The notes below the pieces were generated by a model. That model ran no database searches, was not told where the DNA came from, and saw nothing but the letters and a program-made list of their open reading frames with translations. This document shows, in pieces, positions 6,888 through 15,119 of a stretch of 40,403 nt of DNA. Numbering within the stretch: the first letter of the stretch is position 1; each line of letters opens with the position of its first letter. The stretch comes from Candidatus Gastranaerophilales bacterium (lineage in GTDB: Bacteria > Cyanobacteriota > Vampirovibrionia > Gastranaerophilales > Gastranaerophilaceae). Where the stretch lies: contig CALUTM010000013.1 of assembly GCA_944323705.1 (NCBI GenBank), positions 1-40,403 of the forward strand, read 5' to 3'. The position numbers were made by a program, and so were the translations under genes.

Positions 6888-9800
6888 TCGATGATGAGTC
6901 CGACAAGCTTGCCGTTTGCGGTTGCAAGTGCAAGTTTTTGTTCTTCGGATTCAATATTCACGGAGGATATTCCTTCATTTTTCACTGTGTCTACAAAGAG
7001 TTTCTCAAACAAAACGTAGATTATTTTAGAGCGGTTATTATATTTCTGCAGTAAGGCAAGTGTGTCATTAATTATCAACAGAGCTCCTTCAATCTCCGAT
7101 TCGGAGAGTTTTAACAGTGCAATAAAATACTTGGCAAGAGCCGCTATGTTAAATATTGCGGATTTTTCAGCCTTGTCCAAAACATCATTATATATAAATT
7201 CCGCTTTTTTTGTTAAACCTATATTTGCGTATGAATACGCGATTAATAAGTCGCAAAACTTTTCCAATTGATATTGATGCAAATCGGCTGCCAAAAGCTT
7301 TGCCTGATAAATGTTTTGTGCAAAAGTTTTGTAATCCTTTGCATGCTCGGCAAATTCTTGCAAGATAAGGTATATGACTTTAGAAAAAGCCGTAGCATCC
7401 TCTATTTTTGAAGGAGCATACCCCTTACCGTTAAGAAAATCTCTGATTGCAATAACCGCATCCTTGTCAGGAAGCTCATCGCCGAAAGAAACACGTATTG
7501 CATCAAAGAAATCTTCCAAATCATCATCCATTAAGAATAACTTGGCAAAACTAGCAAGTCTGAAGGTTTCCATCATGTGTTCCACAAAAAGATTTATTGA
7601 AAATCCCGCAGGTTTTATCTTGTCAAGAATATCCGGCTGCAGCACGGCAAGCAAATCTTTTGCCACATCAACACACTGTGCAAAATCACCTATATTAAAC
7701 AATATTTCTATATTTACCAGTGACAACAGCAAAAATCTCGTATTAACCGCTCCGTCCACAAGCAGCGTAGGATGGGGCATTCTGGTCAATATATTATGTA
7801 AAAGAGTAATCGCATCCGTATAGTTGGAGGAAATAAGTGCCCCCTGAAGCATAAGATTTGAAAGTTTTACAATGCGTTCGTTATCATTTTCTTTTATTGC
7901 ATCAACCAGCAGAACATTTTCGATTGAATATATTTTTTCGGGCGAATAACCGTAAAGACTCATCAGAATATTTTGGAAAACCGTTTTTTTATGCTTTTCA
8001 ATATCTTCAACAGGAATATCTGTCTGCTCAATAAGAGAAAGAAATCCCAAACAATTTTTCAAATACGCGTCAAAATCCCCCGTATTCATCGCAAATTCTG
8101 AATTTTGCAACAATAATATATATTCTTGCTTAAACATCGAGAGCTTACCTGCAATAAGCAATGTGGAAGCGGCATCCAAACCTTGCCCGATTTTGGAAAG
8201 GAGGTTTTTACACAAAAATTCTACAACTTCCTTTTTCAAAGAATTTTGAATAATCGGTTTGATTATATTATAGTTATTGATGTAAATTACGCCGTTATTT
8301 ACGTGTACAAAGCCTTTTTCCTCAAGAAATTCAGCCTGTTTATTAATCTCCTTAATTCCAAGCTTCGATAATACTTCAAAATCCAAACGGGCACCCAAGA
8401 ATGTTGAATACGCCAGAATCATTGAGGCATCCGTTTGCTTACTCAAAGTCTTTAAGCGTGATTTTAACAAACCCTCCAATGAAGCAGGTAATATAACGGA
8501 ATTATTACTTTTAATTAAGAGCTTATTGTCAAAACTTATAAGCACATCCTTTTCTGCAAGATATGTTAAGGCATTTTCAAAATATAGTAAAGATCCGTCA
8601 TAATTTTCTTTTATCTTCTCAAAATAAAAAGACTGAATAAAATCGGAAGCATCATCCTTTATAGAAGCCAAAAGAGAATCCATATCAGTTTTCTTAAGTA
8701 CAAATTCCGAATACAGAGGTGTCCTTAAAAGCCCTTTAATTATTGAATGAAGAGACGTTTCACTATCCGTTACAAAAACAAAATTCACGTTTATATTTTG
8801 GAATCTGTCAAAATACAATTCCAGAGTTTGAACGGAAGTATCATCAATAAACTCAAATCCCTCTATTAAAACTACACAATTTTTCAAAGAAGCCAAAAAG
8901 CTTCCAAAATCCTCTATATATGCAAACCTTGCATCCTCCGGCGTTGCTGCCTTCCTTGGATGTCCTTTTATTAACTCTAACAACTGCTTGAAGCGTTTTA
9001 GTTCAAAATCCGGCTTTATCAGTGAATTATGTATGGAAAGTCCGTAGTAATCTCTTACAAGCTGTTCAAAAACTCCCCAAGGTCTATAGTTGGTTTCTTC
9101 GGTACAAACGGCTCGAATAACTCTAAGCCCCTGACTTTCGTAATATTTTACAAGCTCTGATGTATTTATTTGCAGATTCTGTTCGGAGCGTATGGAAATG
9201 ATTTTGTTTCCGTCAAGAGATGATATAAGATTCTGCGTCGAAACCTTCTTAAAGTTACACTTTGCATTTATGTCAAACACTTTGAAAGAATACATATCTT
9301 CAGGATTTTGCATATTATTTTTCTTAATATCAACAGGTTTAACATTTACCGTATTGTTTTCGGTTTTTTCAGCGGGTGGAAGTATATAGTTTTCAAGAAT
9401 AATTTCATAAAACATTACGGTCTTTCCATCTTGCTCTACAGAATAGAGAGAGTCCGTCTTATAATCCTTATTTATATTATCCCATACATACTGATCAAGA
9501 ATAATCTGCATGCCTTTCAAATATTTTTTATCCTGTTTTTTTACATTCAACAGTTTTACGTTATTTTCAATAACCGTCTCTTCAAGCAGCTCCTCTGCGG
9601 TCTTTCTCACAATTGTAATATTAAGTTTCAACGGAGTTGCCAATTCGTCAATAACATTGGAGTTAAGAGTCGAGAAACCGTTAAGTATCTTTAATGCAAG
9701 TCTGACAGCTTTGTTTACGGAAGTCGGGAAGGAAAGCTCTTTATTAAAATTAACAACAAAAGCGTCATTATATGCAATAATTTTCCCTTCAATCCCTTTT

Positions 9801-10168
9801 AATTGTGCAGTCAAAAGATTTCTCAGGCGAAAATTGAATTTTGAAAACAATTCACTGGATGCCAGAACTCTCCTGATATTTTTTAGTGCCGAAAAACGGA
9901 TAATCAATGCCGCAAATTCGTCCGATTCACACTCCTGATACGCAATACTCTTGTTAACGGGAAAACCGCACCTACATGCTTCATCTGATGTGGAAACCGT
10001 TTTTGAGCACTTTGCACACTTTACAAGTAGGGTATATCCGCACTTTTCACATACGGATGTCGTATTCAGGGTGCGGCAATTAGGACATTCCAAAGCCAAA
10101 ACTTTATGGCAGTGAGGACATACAGTCTGGTTATCGGATATATTTTTATGACATTTAGGACATTCCAT
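6884..10168 (-). CDS. Zinc-ribbon / cyclase-like / STAND-like repeat protein, probable pseudoenzyme
   Basis: A 1094-residue soluble protein. Residues 1-70 hold six CxxC-type pairs (Cys3/6, 17/20, 28/31, 40/43, 51/54, 65/67), forming zinc ribbons. Residues of about 82-270 resemble a class III nucleotide-cyclase fold (FAALIIRFSALKNI, GKIIAYNDAFVVNF, AVRLALKILNGF, LKLNITIVRKT). The first metal-binding Asp of the family's F-D-GFT motif is absent, though an Asp in the YNDAF strand remains. Residues of about 320-620 resemble the ATPase of cyclase-linked STAND/AAA proteins: IISIRSEQNLQINTSEL stands where GxxGxGKS would be, then VVLIEGFEFIDD is Walker-B-like, then a winged-helix-like LKSRLKTLSKQTDASMILAY. 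The remainder is helical, TPR-like. TATAAT lies seven bases before ATG. It is divergent from the stator operon. Confidence 0.72.
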   Translation of the reverse strand: MECPKCHKNISDNQTVCPHCHKVLALECPNCRTLNTTSVCEKCGYTLLVKCAKCSKTVSTSDEACRCGFPVNKSIAYQECESDEFAALIIRFSALKNIRRVLASSELFSKFNFRLRNLLTAQLKGIEGKIIAYNDAFVVNFNKELSFPTSVNKAVRLALKILNGFSTLNSNVIDELATPLKLNITIVRKTAEELLEETVIENNVKLLNVKKQDKKYLKGMQIILDQYVWDNINKDYKTDSLYSVEQDGKTVMFYEIILENYILPPAEKTENNTVNVKPVDIKKNNMQNPEDMYSFKVFDINAKCNFKKVSTQNLISSLDGNKIISIRSEQNLQINTSELVKYYESQGLRVIRAVCTEETNYRPWGVFEQLVRDYYGLSIHNSLIKPDFELKRFKQLLELIKGHPRKAATPEDARFAYIEDFGSFLASLKNCVVLIEGFEFIDDTSVQTLELYFDRFQNINVNFVFVTDSETSLHSIIKGLLRTPLYSEFVLKKTDMDSLLASIKDDASDFIQSFYFEKIKENYDGSLLYFENALTYLAEKDVLISFDNKLLIKSNNSVILPASLEGLLKSRLKTLSKQTDASMILAYSTFLGARLDFEVLSKLGIKEINKQAEFLEEKGFVHVNNGVIYINNYNIIKPIIQNSLKKEVVEFLCKNLLSKIGQGLDAASTLLIAGKLSMFKQEYILLLQNSEFAMNTGDFDAYLKNCLGFLSLIEQTDIPVEDIEKHKKTVFQNILMSLYGYSPEKIYSIENVLLVDAIKENDNERIVKLSNLMLQGALISSNYTDAITLLHNILTRMPHPTLLVDGAVNTRFLLLSLVNIEILFNIGDFAQCVDVAKDLLAVLQPDILDKIKPAGFSINLFVEHMMETFRLASFAKLFLMDDDLEDFFDAIRVSFGDELPDKDAVIAIRDFLNGKGYAPSKIEDATAFSKVIYLILQEFAEHAKDYKTFAQNIYQAKLLAADLHQYQLEKFCDLLIAYSYANIGLTKKAEFIYNDVLDKAEKSAIFNIAALAKYFIALLKLSESEIEGALLIINDTLALLQKYNNRSKIIYVLFEKLFVDTVKNEGISSVNIESEEQKLALATANGKLVGLIID

Positions 10169-10235
10169 ATTTAAAATTATAGTCTAAAATAAGAGTTTAT
10201 GCTATAATTTACAATAATTTAAGAGGACAGAGAGT

Positions 10236-11120
10236 ATGACATTAATAAAAATACTTACGGAACCCGCTATATTAATCATTACAATATTCTTTTTGTTTTT
10301 TATAATGACGGTACTGAAGAATTATGCAAGGGTTGAACAGAATTTAAAAGCTGTTGACACATTTTTAAAATCTCTCAACAAAAAGGAACTCTCATACAGA
10401 TTTCAAGAACTTGACAACTTTATGAATACAAACAGTTTTACCGCAACGGCCTGGGAAGACTTCAAAAAAGCATTAATATTCCCTGAAAAGCTTTATGTTG
10501 CATCACAAAATGCAAAAACTACAGGTGACTTTAATCCTGATATATATCTGACAATTGATGCTTCTTACTTTTTTAACGAGGAATCACTTGTATATTCAAA
10601 AATTAATCATAAGTTTATCCAGACAATGCCAACACTGCTGACAGGGCTTGGTCCGTTTTTCACATTTTTAAAAATGGCAATAGCATTTACGGAAGTAAAC
10701 TTTACCATGAATTCCGAAGTAGATAATACTTTAAACGGCTTAATAGCCAATATACAAATAGCGGCTTTGTGTTCAGTCTTTGCCGTCGGTTTTTCATTGT
10801 TATTTATGTTTATAGAAAAAATCATGTACAACCGTATGTGTAAAAAATACTACCTTGCTATTCAAAAAGAATTAATCCGCCTGTTTGATGTTGTAACGAG
10901 CGAAAAATTCCTGATAGATTTAGTAAAAGAATCCAAAATACAAAATGTTACCAATGAAAAGCTTTTGAAAGCTCTGCCTGCAGATTTTGCCAAGGCTCTT
11001 TCAGCCAGTATCGGAGAAACCACTATACCATATCTTGAAAACATATTGTACAGTTTAAATAAGTTAAATGAAACTCTGGGCAAAAACTCAGGCGGCGATG
11101 TCATAGATAAGCTTTTTTAG
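10236..11120 (+). CDS. MotA/TolQ/ExbB-type proton channel subunit (ZorA-like)
   Basis: A 294-residue inner-membrane protein with an N-terminal helix (residues 8-27), a cytoplasmic region, and two further helices: TMPTLLTGLGPFFTFLKMAI (about 129-150) and IQIAALCSVFAVGFSLLFMF (about 173-194). The PTLLTGLGPFFTF helix and the layout match the MotA/TolQ/ExbB family that forms the pentameric ring of proton-driven stators, and the TGLG..GTF-like motif recalls ZorA of the Zorya anti-phage system. The cytoplasmic tail after helix 3 (about 95 residues) is much shorter than the long ZorA tail. AGAGGACAG precedes ATG 10236, with TATAAT upstream at 10203. The next gene, 8 bases downstream, is the MotB/ZorB-like partner, so they form one operon. 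Confidence 0.8.
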   Translation: MTLIKILTEPAILIITIFFLFFIMTVLKNYARVEQNLKAVDTFLKSLNKKELSYRFQELDNFMNTNSFTATAWEDFKKALIFPEKLYVASQNAKTTGDFNPDIYLTIDASYFFNEESLVYSKINHKFIQTMPTLLTGLGPFFTFLKMAIAFTEVNFTMNSEVDNTLNGLIANIQIAALCSVFAVGFSLLFMFIEKIMYNRMCKKYYLAIQKELIRLFDVVTSEKFLIDLVKESKIQNVTNEKLLKALPADFAKALSASIGETTIPYLENILYSLNKLNETLGKNSGGDVIDKLF

Positions 11121-11128
11121 GAGCAGTA

Positions 11129-11779
11129 ATGAGAATAAAGCCAAAAAAAGACGAAAACAGTCAGGATAATATTTTTTGGGTAACAATGACCGACTTAATG
11201 ACAGCACTGGTTCTTGTTTTTATAGTATTGTTTTTCTATACGTATATGACAAGCTCTTATGACAAAATACAAGGTCGGGTAGAGCAAAAGAAAGCTTCAC
11301 AAGCTCTTGAAGAAAGCTTAAAAGAACAGAATATAAAAGCAAATATCGATGAAGTAACCGGAGTTGTTAAAATCTCGAATTTGGAACTGTTTGATGTCAA
11401 CAGCTACGAACTCTCTGCAAAAGGGAAAAAATATTTGGATAAATTCGCTCCGGCATACCTAAATTCAATATTTTCCAACAATTACCTTAACAAAAACGTA
11501 GAAAAAATAATCATTCAAGGGCACACAGATTCTCAAACTTTCAGAGGAAAATATTCTGATGACGAGCAATACATGAAGAATATGGAACTAAGCCTTAAAA
11601 GAGCATATACGGTTGCAAACTATATGACTAACACGCCCTACAACAAGGCTAACGGTAACCGTTTACGTAAAATGATTATTGTGGAAGGAGCAAGCTTCTC
11701 TACTCCGGTTTTAGTAAACGGAAAAGAAGATTTTGACAAAAGCCGCAGAGTAGAATTAAAAGTAATTATGAAAAAATAA
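11129..11779 (+). CDS. MotB/ZorB-like OmpA-domain stator protein
   Basis: A 216-residue protein with a single membrane helix and a periplasmic OmpA/MotB peptidoglycan-binding domain. The helix begins VTMTDLMTALVLVFIVLFFY. Asp22 aligns with the proton-carrying Asp of MotB/ExbD/ZorB (compare A-DFMTA in MotB). A charged linker leads to the OmpA-like domain (about 80-216) with IIIQGHTDSQTF, LSLKRAYTVANYM, VEGASFSTPV and a terminal SRRVELKVIMKK. Together with the upstream three-helix subunit it should form a 5:2 proton-driven stator anchored to the cell wall. No flagellar, Tol/Ton or zorC/D/E gene is visible nearby, so its effector is unknown. A terminator follows. Confidence 0.85.
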   Translation: MRIKPKKDENSQDNIFWVTMTDLMTALVLVFIVLFFYTYMTSSYDKIQGRVEQKKASQALEESLKEQNIKANIDEVTGVVKISNLELFDVNSYELSAKGKKYLDKFAPAYLNSIFSNNYLNKNVEKIIIQGHTDSQTFRGKYSDDEQYMKNMELSLKRAYTVANYMTNTPYNKANGNRLRKMIIVEGASFSTPVLVNGKEDFDKSRRVELKVIMKK

Positions 11780-11788
11780 TACGCTATA

Positions 11789-11822
11789 AATATTGAGTCG
11801 CAAAAATTTGCGACCCAATATT
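11789..11822 (+). terminator. Terminator of the stator operon
   Basis: The hairpin AATATTG-a-GTCGCAAA / TTTGCGAC-c-CAATATT, with a short loop and one mismatch, is followed by TTTGCTC. It lies ten bases after the stop of the MotB/ZorB-like gene. Confidence 0.75.
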
Positions 11823-11827
11823 TTGCT

Positions 11828-12237
11828 CTAATGTAACAGAATGTATATTGTGTTACATTAGTATAAAGTTTATTAAGCAAAAAAAATTGCTTTTTGAAAG
11901 TTAAATTGTTAAAAATTTGTTACAAATAAACACATATAACACTACTGACTTGCGAGATTTCAAAATAGCTATAGTAACTAAAAGCGTTCTATAAAGCCTA
12001 TTACGGCTACTTGATTTGAAACCTGTATGGATGAGTAAAAATTTTGTATATCTATTTATTTTAGTCCCGCACTTTTTTATTTTTTGTTACAAGCAAAAAA
12101 TAAAAAAGTATACAAAAATATCGGACAAAAACTCTCTAAAGGCTTGATATACCTGTGTTTTAGCCATCTTTATTTAAAAATATCTGCCATATATTAAGTT
12201 ACATCTAATGTAACACAATATACATTCTGTTACATTA
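11828..12237. repeat. 410-bp stretch bounded by 33-bp inverted repeats
   Basis: CTAATGTAACAGAATGTATA... at 11828-11861 is the exact reverse complement of the 33 bases at 12205-12237. Each copy is itself an imperfect palindrome (TAATGTAACA ... TGTTACATTA). The 343 bases between hold no gene, but contain a perfect 15-bp A/T stem at 12072-12108. This could be a MITE-like non-autonomous element or two operator palindromes in opposite orientation. No target-site duplication was obvious. Confidence 0.7.
12072..12108. repeat. Perfect 15-bp A/T-rich hairpin
   Basis: CTTTTTTATTTTTTG (12072-12086) and CAAAAAATAAAAAAG (12094-12108) pair perfectly around TTACAAG. It is symmetrical in both directions. 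A terminator-like or repeat-associated structure is likely; no gene ends beside it. Confidence 0.6.
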
Positions 12238-12296
12238 AGGAGAATTTGTTTATCCAAAAGCACGGAGAAAAGAGAAAAACACGAAAAGGAGAAATT

Positions 12297-13985
12297 ATGG
12301 GAGTCGAGATTGCAAAAATTACTGATACTACATTAAACAGTATCGCAAAACTGGCAGATGCAAACAAAGACAACAAGCTATCAGGAGACGAATATCAAAT
12401 ATTTGCTCAGGAAGCTACAAGACAAGGGTATGATTACAAAACCATCGGCGACACGCTTGATATGAACGCATTTGAGCGTTGGTGGTTTGATGTAGACAAG
12501 GTATGCACGGACGGCAAAGATGATGGTAAACTTTCTTTCGGCGAAAGAATGGAATATCTTGGCAAGGGGTTTGCCGGTGAATTAGTAAAACAAGCAGCAA
12601 AACATCCTATAGCAACTGCGGTAACAGTAGCAGCAGGCATAGGACTAACTGTTATAACTGGTGGGGCAGCACTTCCTGTAATGGCTGCGGCAGGTGCAGC
12701 AATAGGTGCCGGAACAATCGGTTATGGTACTTATATGACAGCAACCGCCGAAAACGATACGGAAGCCAAAGAGGGCATGATAAAAATAGGACAAGGGCTA
12801 TTTGCATTAGGTGCGTCAGCTGTAAGTGCAAAACCGGCTCTTAATGCGGCTTCAAAAGCAGGGGTTACTTCTGCTAAAATCGCAAAAGATACAAATATTG
12901 CAAAAGCTACTATCCAGACTTTTAAAACGATTCCGGAAGCTTTGAAAATGAGTGCTGTTAATACTAAAGGCAATGTTTTAACCTGGACAACAGGTACAGT
13001 TCATGCTCATTCCAATGCTTTACAATATGGTGCAGAAGCTTATATGAGTAGGGCAAATGATGTTCAGGCATACAGGTTTAACCCGAACGGTACACCGGAA
13101 GAAATTCTTGCTAACAATCCGGGAGTATTCAGAGGTGCTGACGGTAAATATTATCTTCCGAACAAATGGAATCCTAATGAGCCGTATTTAATTGATACAT
13201 CAAAAGAACAGATGATTATGCTCTATGGCGGTGATGATATGGCAGTATGTGACGGTGCAATCTTCAAGGGCTCTTATGTAAACACATCTGAATTTAAGTC
13301 CAGTGGTGCATTGAATTATCAAGATCCTGCTAAACTTCAATACGGACAAGTAGTTGATGTAACAAAACAGGCACCCGGAGCATTCAAGGTATTACCTGAA
13401 GGAACAAAAATCCAGACTCTGGAAGGTACAAGAACTATTCAGAAAGGCGAAGTTGTTGCTCTTGACCATGCAGGCAACCCTTATGCAACAACACCGGCTA
13501 ATGTTCTTAAACGTAATACAAACTTTACTGACAGAGGACTTTATGAGTTAGCACAAGTTGATTATGATGCGGCTTCTCTTGTAAAAGTTAAAGAAACAAT
13601 GAAGAGTGACTTATCTTTCTTGCCGGAAGAATTAAGACCTGAAGCTGCAAAGTTAATAGATAAAAACACAAAATTAATACATAAAAATTTCAGATATTAT
13701 GATAAATTTGTAAACAAACAGATTAATACAGAAGGCATCATGGAGAATTACACACCCGAAGCATACGTAAGTCCTGACGCTATGTCATATTACTGGGGTG
13801 ATTATAAATCTTTATTAAAATTCGATTTATTAAAAAATAAAGGAATTGATGTTAAAGTAATTGGGGCTGACTATCACGTACCATTCCTTACAGAAATCAG
13901 AATAACAGAAAATGGTGTTACAAAGAGTTTTGCACCAAAAGAAGGTCTGGCTTGGATTGATAAAAAACTCGGGATAATAGAATAA
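12297..13985 (+). CDS. EF-hand protein with Gly/Ala-rich hydrophobic segment, unknown
   Basis: A 562-residue protein of unknown function. The N-terminal 90 residues carry two calcium-binding EF-hand-like loops: DANKDNKLSGDE (about residues 24-35) and DGKDDGKLSFGE (about 76-87). A very hydrophobic Gly/Ala-rich stretch follows at about residues 104-145 (TAVTVAAGIGLTVITGGAAL, then MAAAGAAIGAG), able to cross or insert into a membrane, then an Ala/Lys-rich region. The C-terminal 300 residues look globular and mixed (FRGADGKYYLPNKWNPNEPY; KVLPEGTKIQTLEGTRTIQK). ATG 12297 is chosen because AAGGAG lies six bases upstream; the frame is open 17 codons further up. The upstream palindrome at 12205-12237 may regulate it. 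A secreted or surface calcium-responsive role is conceivable but unproven. Confidence 0.75.
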   Translation: MGVEIAKITDTTLNSIAKLADANKDNKLSGDEYQIFAQEATRQGYDYKTIGDTLDMNAFERWWFDVDKVCTDGKDDGKLSFGERMEYLGKGFAGELVKQAAKHPIATAVTVAAGIGLTVITGGAALPVMAAAGAAIGAGTIGYGTYMTATAENDTEAKEGMIKIGQGLFALGASAVSAKPALNAASKAGVTSAKIAKDTNIAKATIQTFKTIPEALKMSAVNTKGNVLTWTTGTVHAHSNALQYGAEAYMSRANDVQAYRFNPNGTPEEILANNPGVFRGADGKYYLPNKWNPNEPYLIDTSKEQMIMLYGGDDMAVCDGAIFKGSYVNTSEFKSSGALNYQDPAKLQYGQVVDVTKQAPGAFKVLPEGTKIQTLEGTRTIQKGEVVALDHAGNPYATTPANVLKRNTNFTDRGLYELAQVDYDAASLVKVKETMKSDLSFLPEELRPEAAKLIDKNTKLIHKNFRYYDKFVNKQINTEGIMENYTPEAYVSPDAMSYYWGDYKSLLKFDLLKNKGIDVKVIGADYHVPFLTEIRITENGVTKSFAPKEGLAWIDKKLGIIE

Positions 13986-14006
13986 CAACACAAATAAATA
14001 TTCTAC

Positions 14007-14044
14007 ATAAGCGGAAAAATCTAAACAGAGATTCTTCCGCTTAT
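14007..14044. terminator. Bidirectional terminator between convergent genes
   Basis: A 16-base stem with one mismatch (ATAAGCGGAAAAATCT / AGATTCTTCCGCTTAT) and a 6-base loop lie between the EF-hand gene and the minus-strand chromate-transporter operon. The right arm overlaps the last codons of the latter. Confidence 0.8.
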
Positions 14045-14568
14045 TTATTTAAAAATACCAATACAACCCCGACAACGGCAGCTATTAAAATATAAAACAG
14101 AGGGTCACGCTTTGATTTCCAACTAAAAATCAAAAGAGCCCCTATTAGAATTAAAGCTTTTAAATCATGGATTTCAGGCTTTAACAACCCAATTGAAACA
14201 GAGGTTAAAAGTCCGCAGCTTATCGGTTTAAGAGTTTGAATAAGGGATTTTACATAAAAATTGTCACTGAATTTTTTTAAGAGTTTGGAAACAATAATAA
14301 CCAAAAACATCGAGGGCAGCATCTCTGCAATTGTCGCAAGGGCAGACCCGAAAATTCCCGCACTCTTCAGTCCGGCATACGTTGCAACATTTATACCGAC
14401 AGGACCCGGGGTAATCGATGCTACGGCAACCATTTGAGTTAATTCCTCCAACGAATACCAGTTATAAACCTGAGATATATGATACAAAAACGGGATGGTT
14501 GCATATCCGCCGCCAAAGGAAAATAACCCGATTTTAAAAAATTCCAAAAACAGATGGAGGTATATCAC
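14041..14568 (-). CDS. ChrA-type chromate/anion transporter, half-size subunit B
   Basis: A 175-residue single CHR-domain membrane protein with about five or six helices. Signature elements are FFKIGLFSFGGGYATIPFLY at residues 10-29 and SITPGPVGINVATYAGLKSA near 51-70. The CHR superfamily exports chromate or takes up or exports other oxyanions. Bacteria often encode two half-size CHR proteins that work as a heterodimer, as seen here with the upstream gene. The ATG overlaps the previous stop by four bases (ATGA), so the pair is translationally coupled. The physiological substrate cannot be read from sequence; in a gut-like anaerobe it may not be chromate. Confidence 0.9.
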   Translation of the reverse strand: MIYLHLFLEFFKIGLFSFGGGYATIPFLYHISQVYNWYSLEELTQMVAVASITPGPVGINVATYAGLKSAGIFGSALATIAEMLPSMFLVIIVSKLLKKFSDNFYVKSLIQTLKPISCGLLTSVSIGLLKPEIHDLKALILIGALLIFSWKSKRDPLFYILIAAVVGVVLVFLNK

Positions 14569-15119
14569 TTTTTACCCTCCGCTATTCTTTTATAGACAAT
14601 TCCTATTACGGAAAAAATAAGTATCGTCTGAATCGGCGAAAGCTTTACAACTAAAAGTGTTATGAGGGTTAAAACAAAAATAATATAGAAAAACAAATCG
14701 CGATGTGATTTTTGCCACATCTCTCTTACCGTAAGAACAATAAGTGCAATAACAGCACCCCCTACCCCCCATAATGCACCCTGAACAATATTGTTTTCCG
14801 TCAAAGAACCTATTGCGGAAGCCAAAAGTACAATACACCAAAATGGCACAAACGTTACCCCGAGCATTGCAATTAATGCCCCGAACTTACCGCGTAATTT
14901 ATACCCTATAAACATAGACATATTGGCAGCTATTATGCCGGGAAGCGATTGTGCCAAAGCAAAATAATCAACTACTTCATCATGTGAAACAAGCTTCCTC
15001 TTATCAACAAATTCACTTGTCATAATCGGCAAAATTACATATCCGCCCCCGAGCAGTATGGCACCTATCTTTGTAAAAATTAAAAATAATTTATATAGCG
15101 GCAAGTTTTCTTTTTCCAC
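14565..15119 (-). CDS. ChrA-type chromate/anion transporter, half-size subunit A
   Basis: A 184-residue single CHR domain, partner of the following gene. It carries LFLIFTKIGAILLGGGYVIL near the N-terminus and FALAQSLPGIIAANMSMFIG near residues 67-86, the first-half versions of the GGG and TPGP signatures (here SLPG). About five hydrophobic helices follow. Its start lies 29 bases inside the end of bioB and its end overlaps the next chrA by four bases, so all three are in one transcript. Confidence 0.9.
   Translation of the reverse strand: MEKENLPLYKLFLIFTKIGAILLGGGYVILPIMTSEFVDKRKLVSHDEVVDYFALAQSLPGIIAANMSMFIGYKLRGKFGALIAMLGVTFVPFWCIVLLASAIGSLTENNIVQGALWGVGGAVIALIVLTVREMWQKSHRDLFFYIIFVLTLITLLVVKLSPIQTILIFSVIGIVYKRIAEGKK

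Noticed and set aside
7374-9938. Several plus-strand frames of up to 149 residues
   Set aside because: They lie antisense within the 1094-residue gene and have no ribosome sites or protein-like pattern.
10236-11779. Full Zorya anti-phage system
   Set aside because: Only ZorA/ZorB-like subunits are present. The ZorA tail is short and no zorC, zorD or zorE candidate is seen, so it is reported only as an orphan stator pair.
12415-12973. Minus-strand frames in the EF-hand gene
   Set aside because: Shadows of an Ala/Gly-rich coding region.
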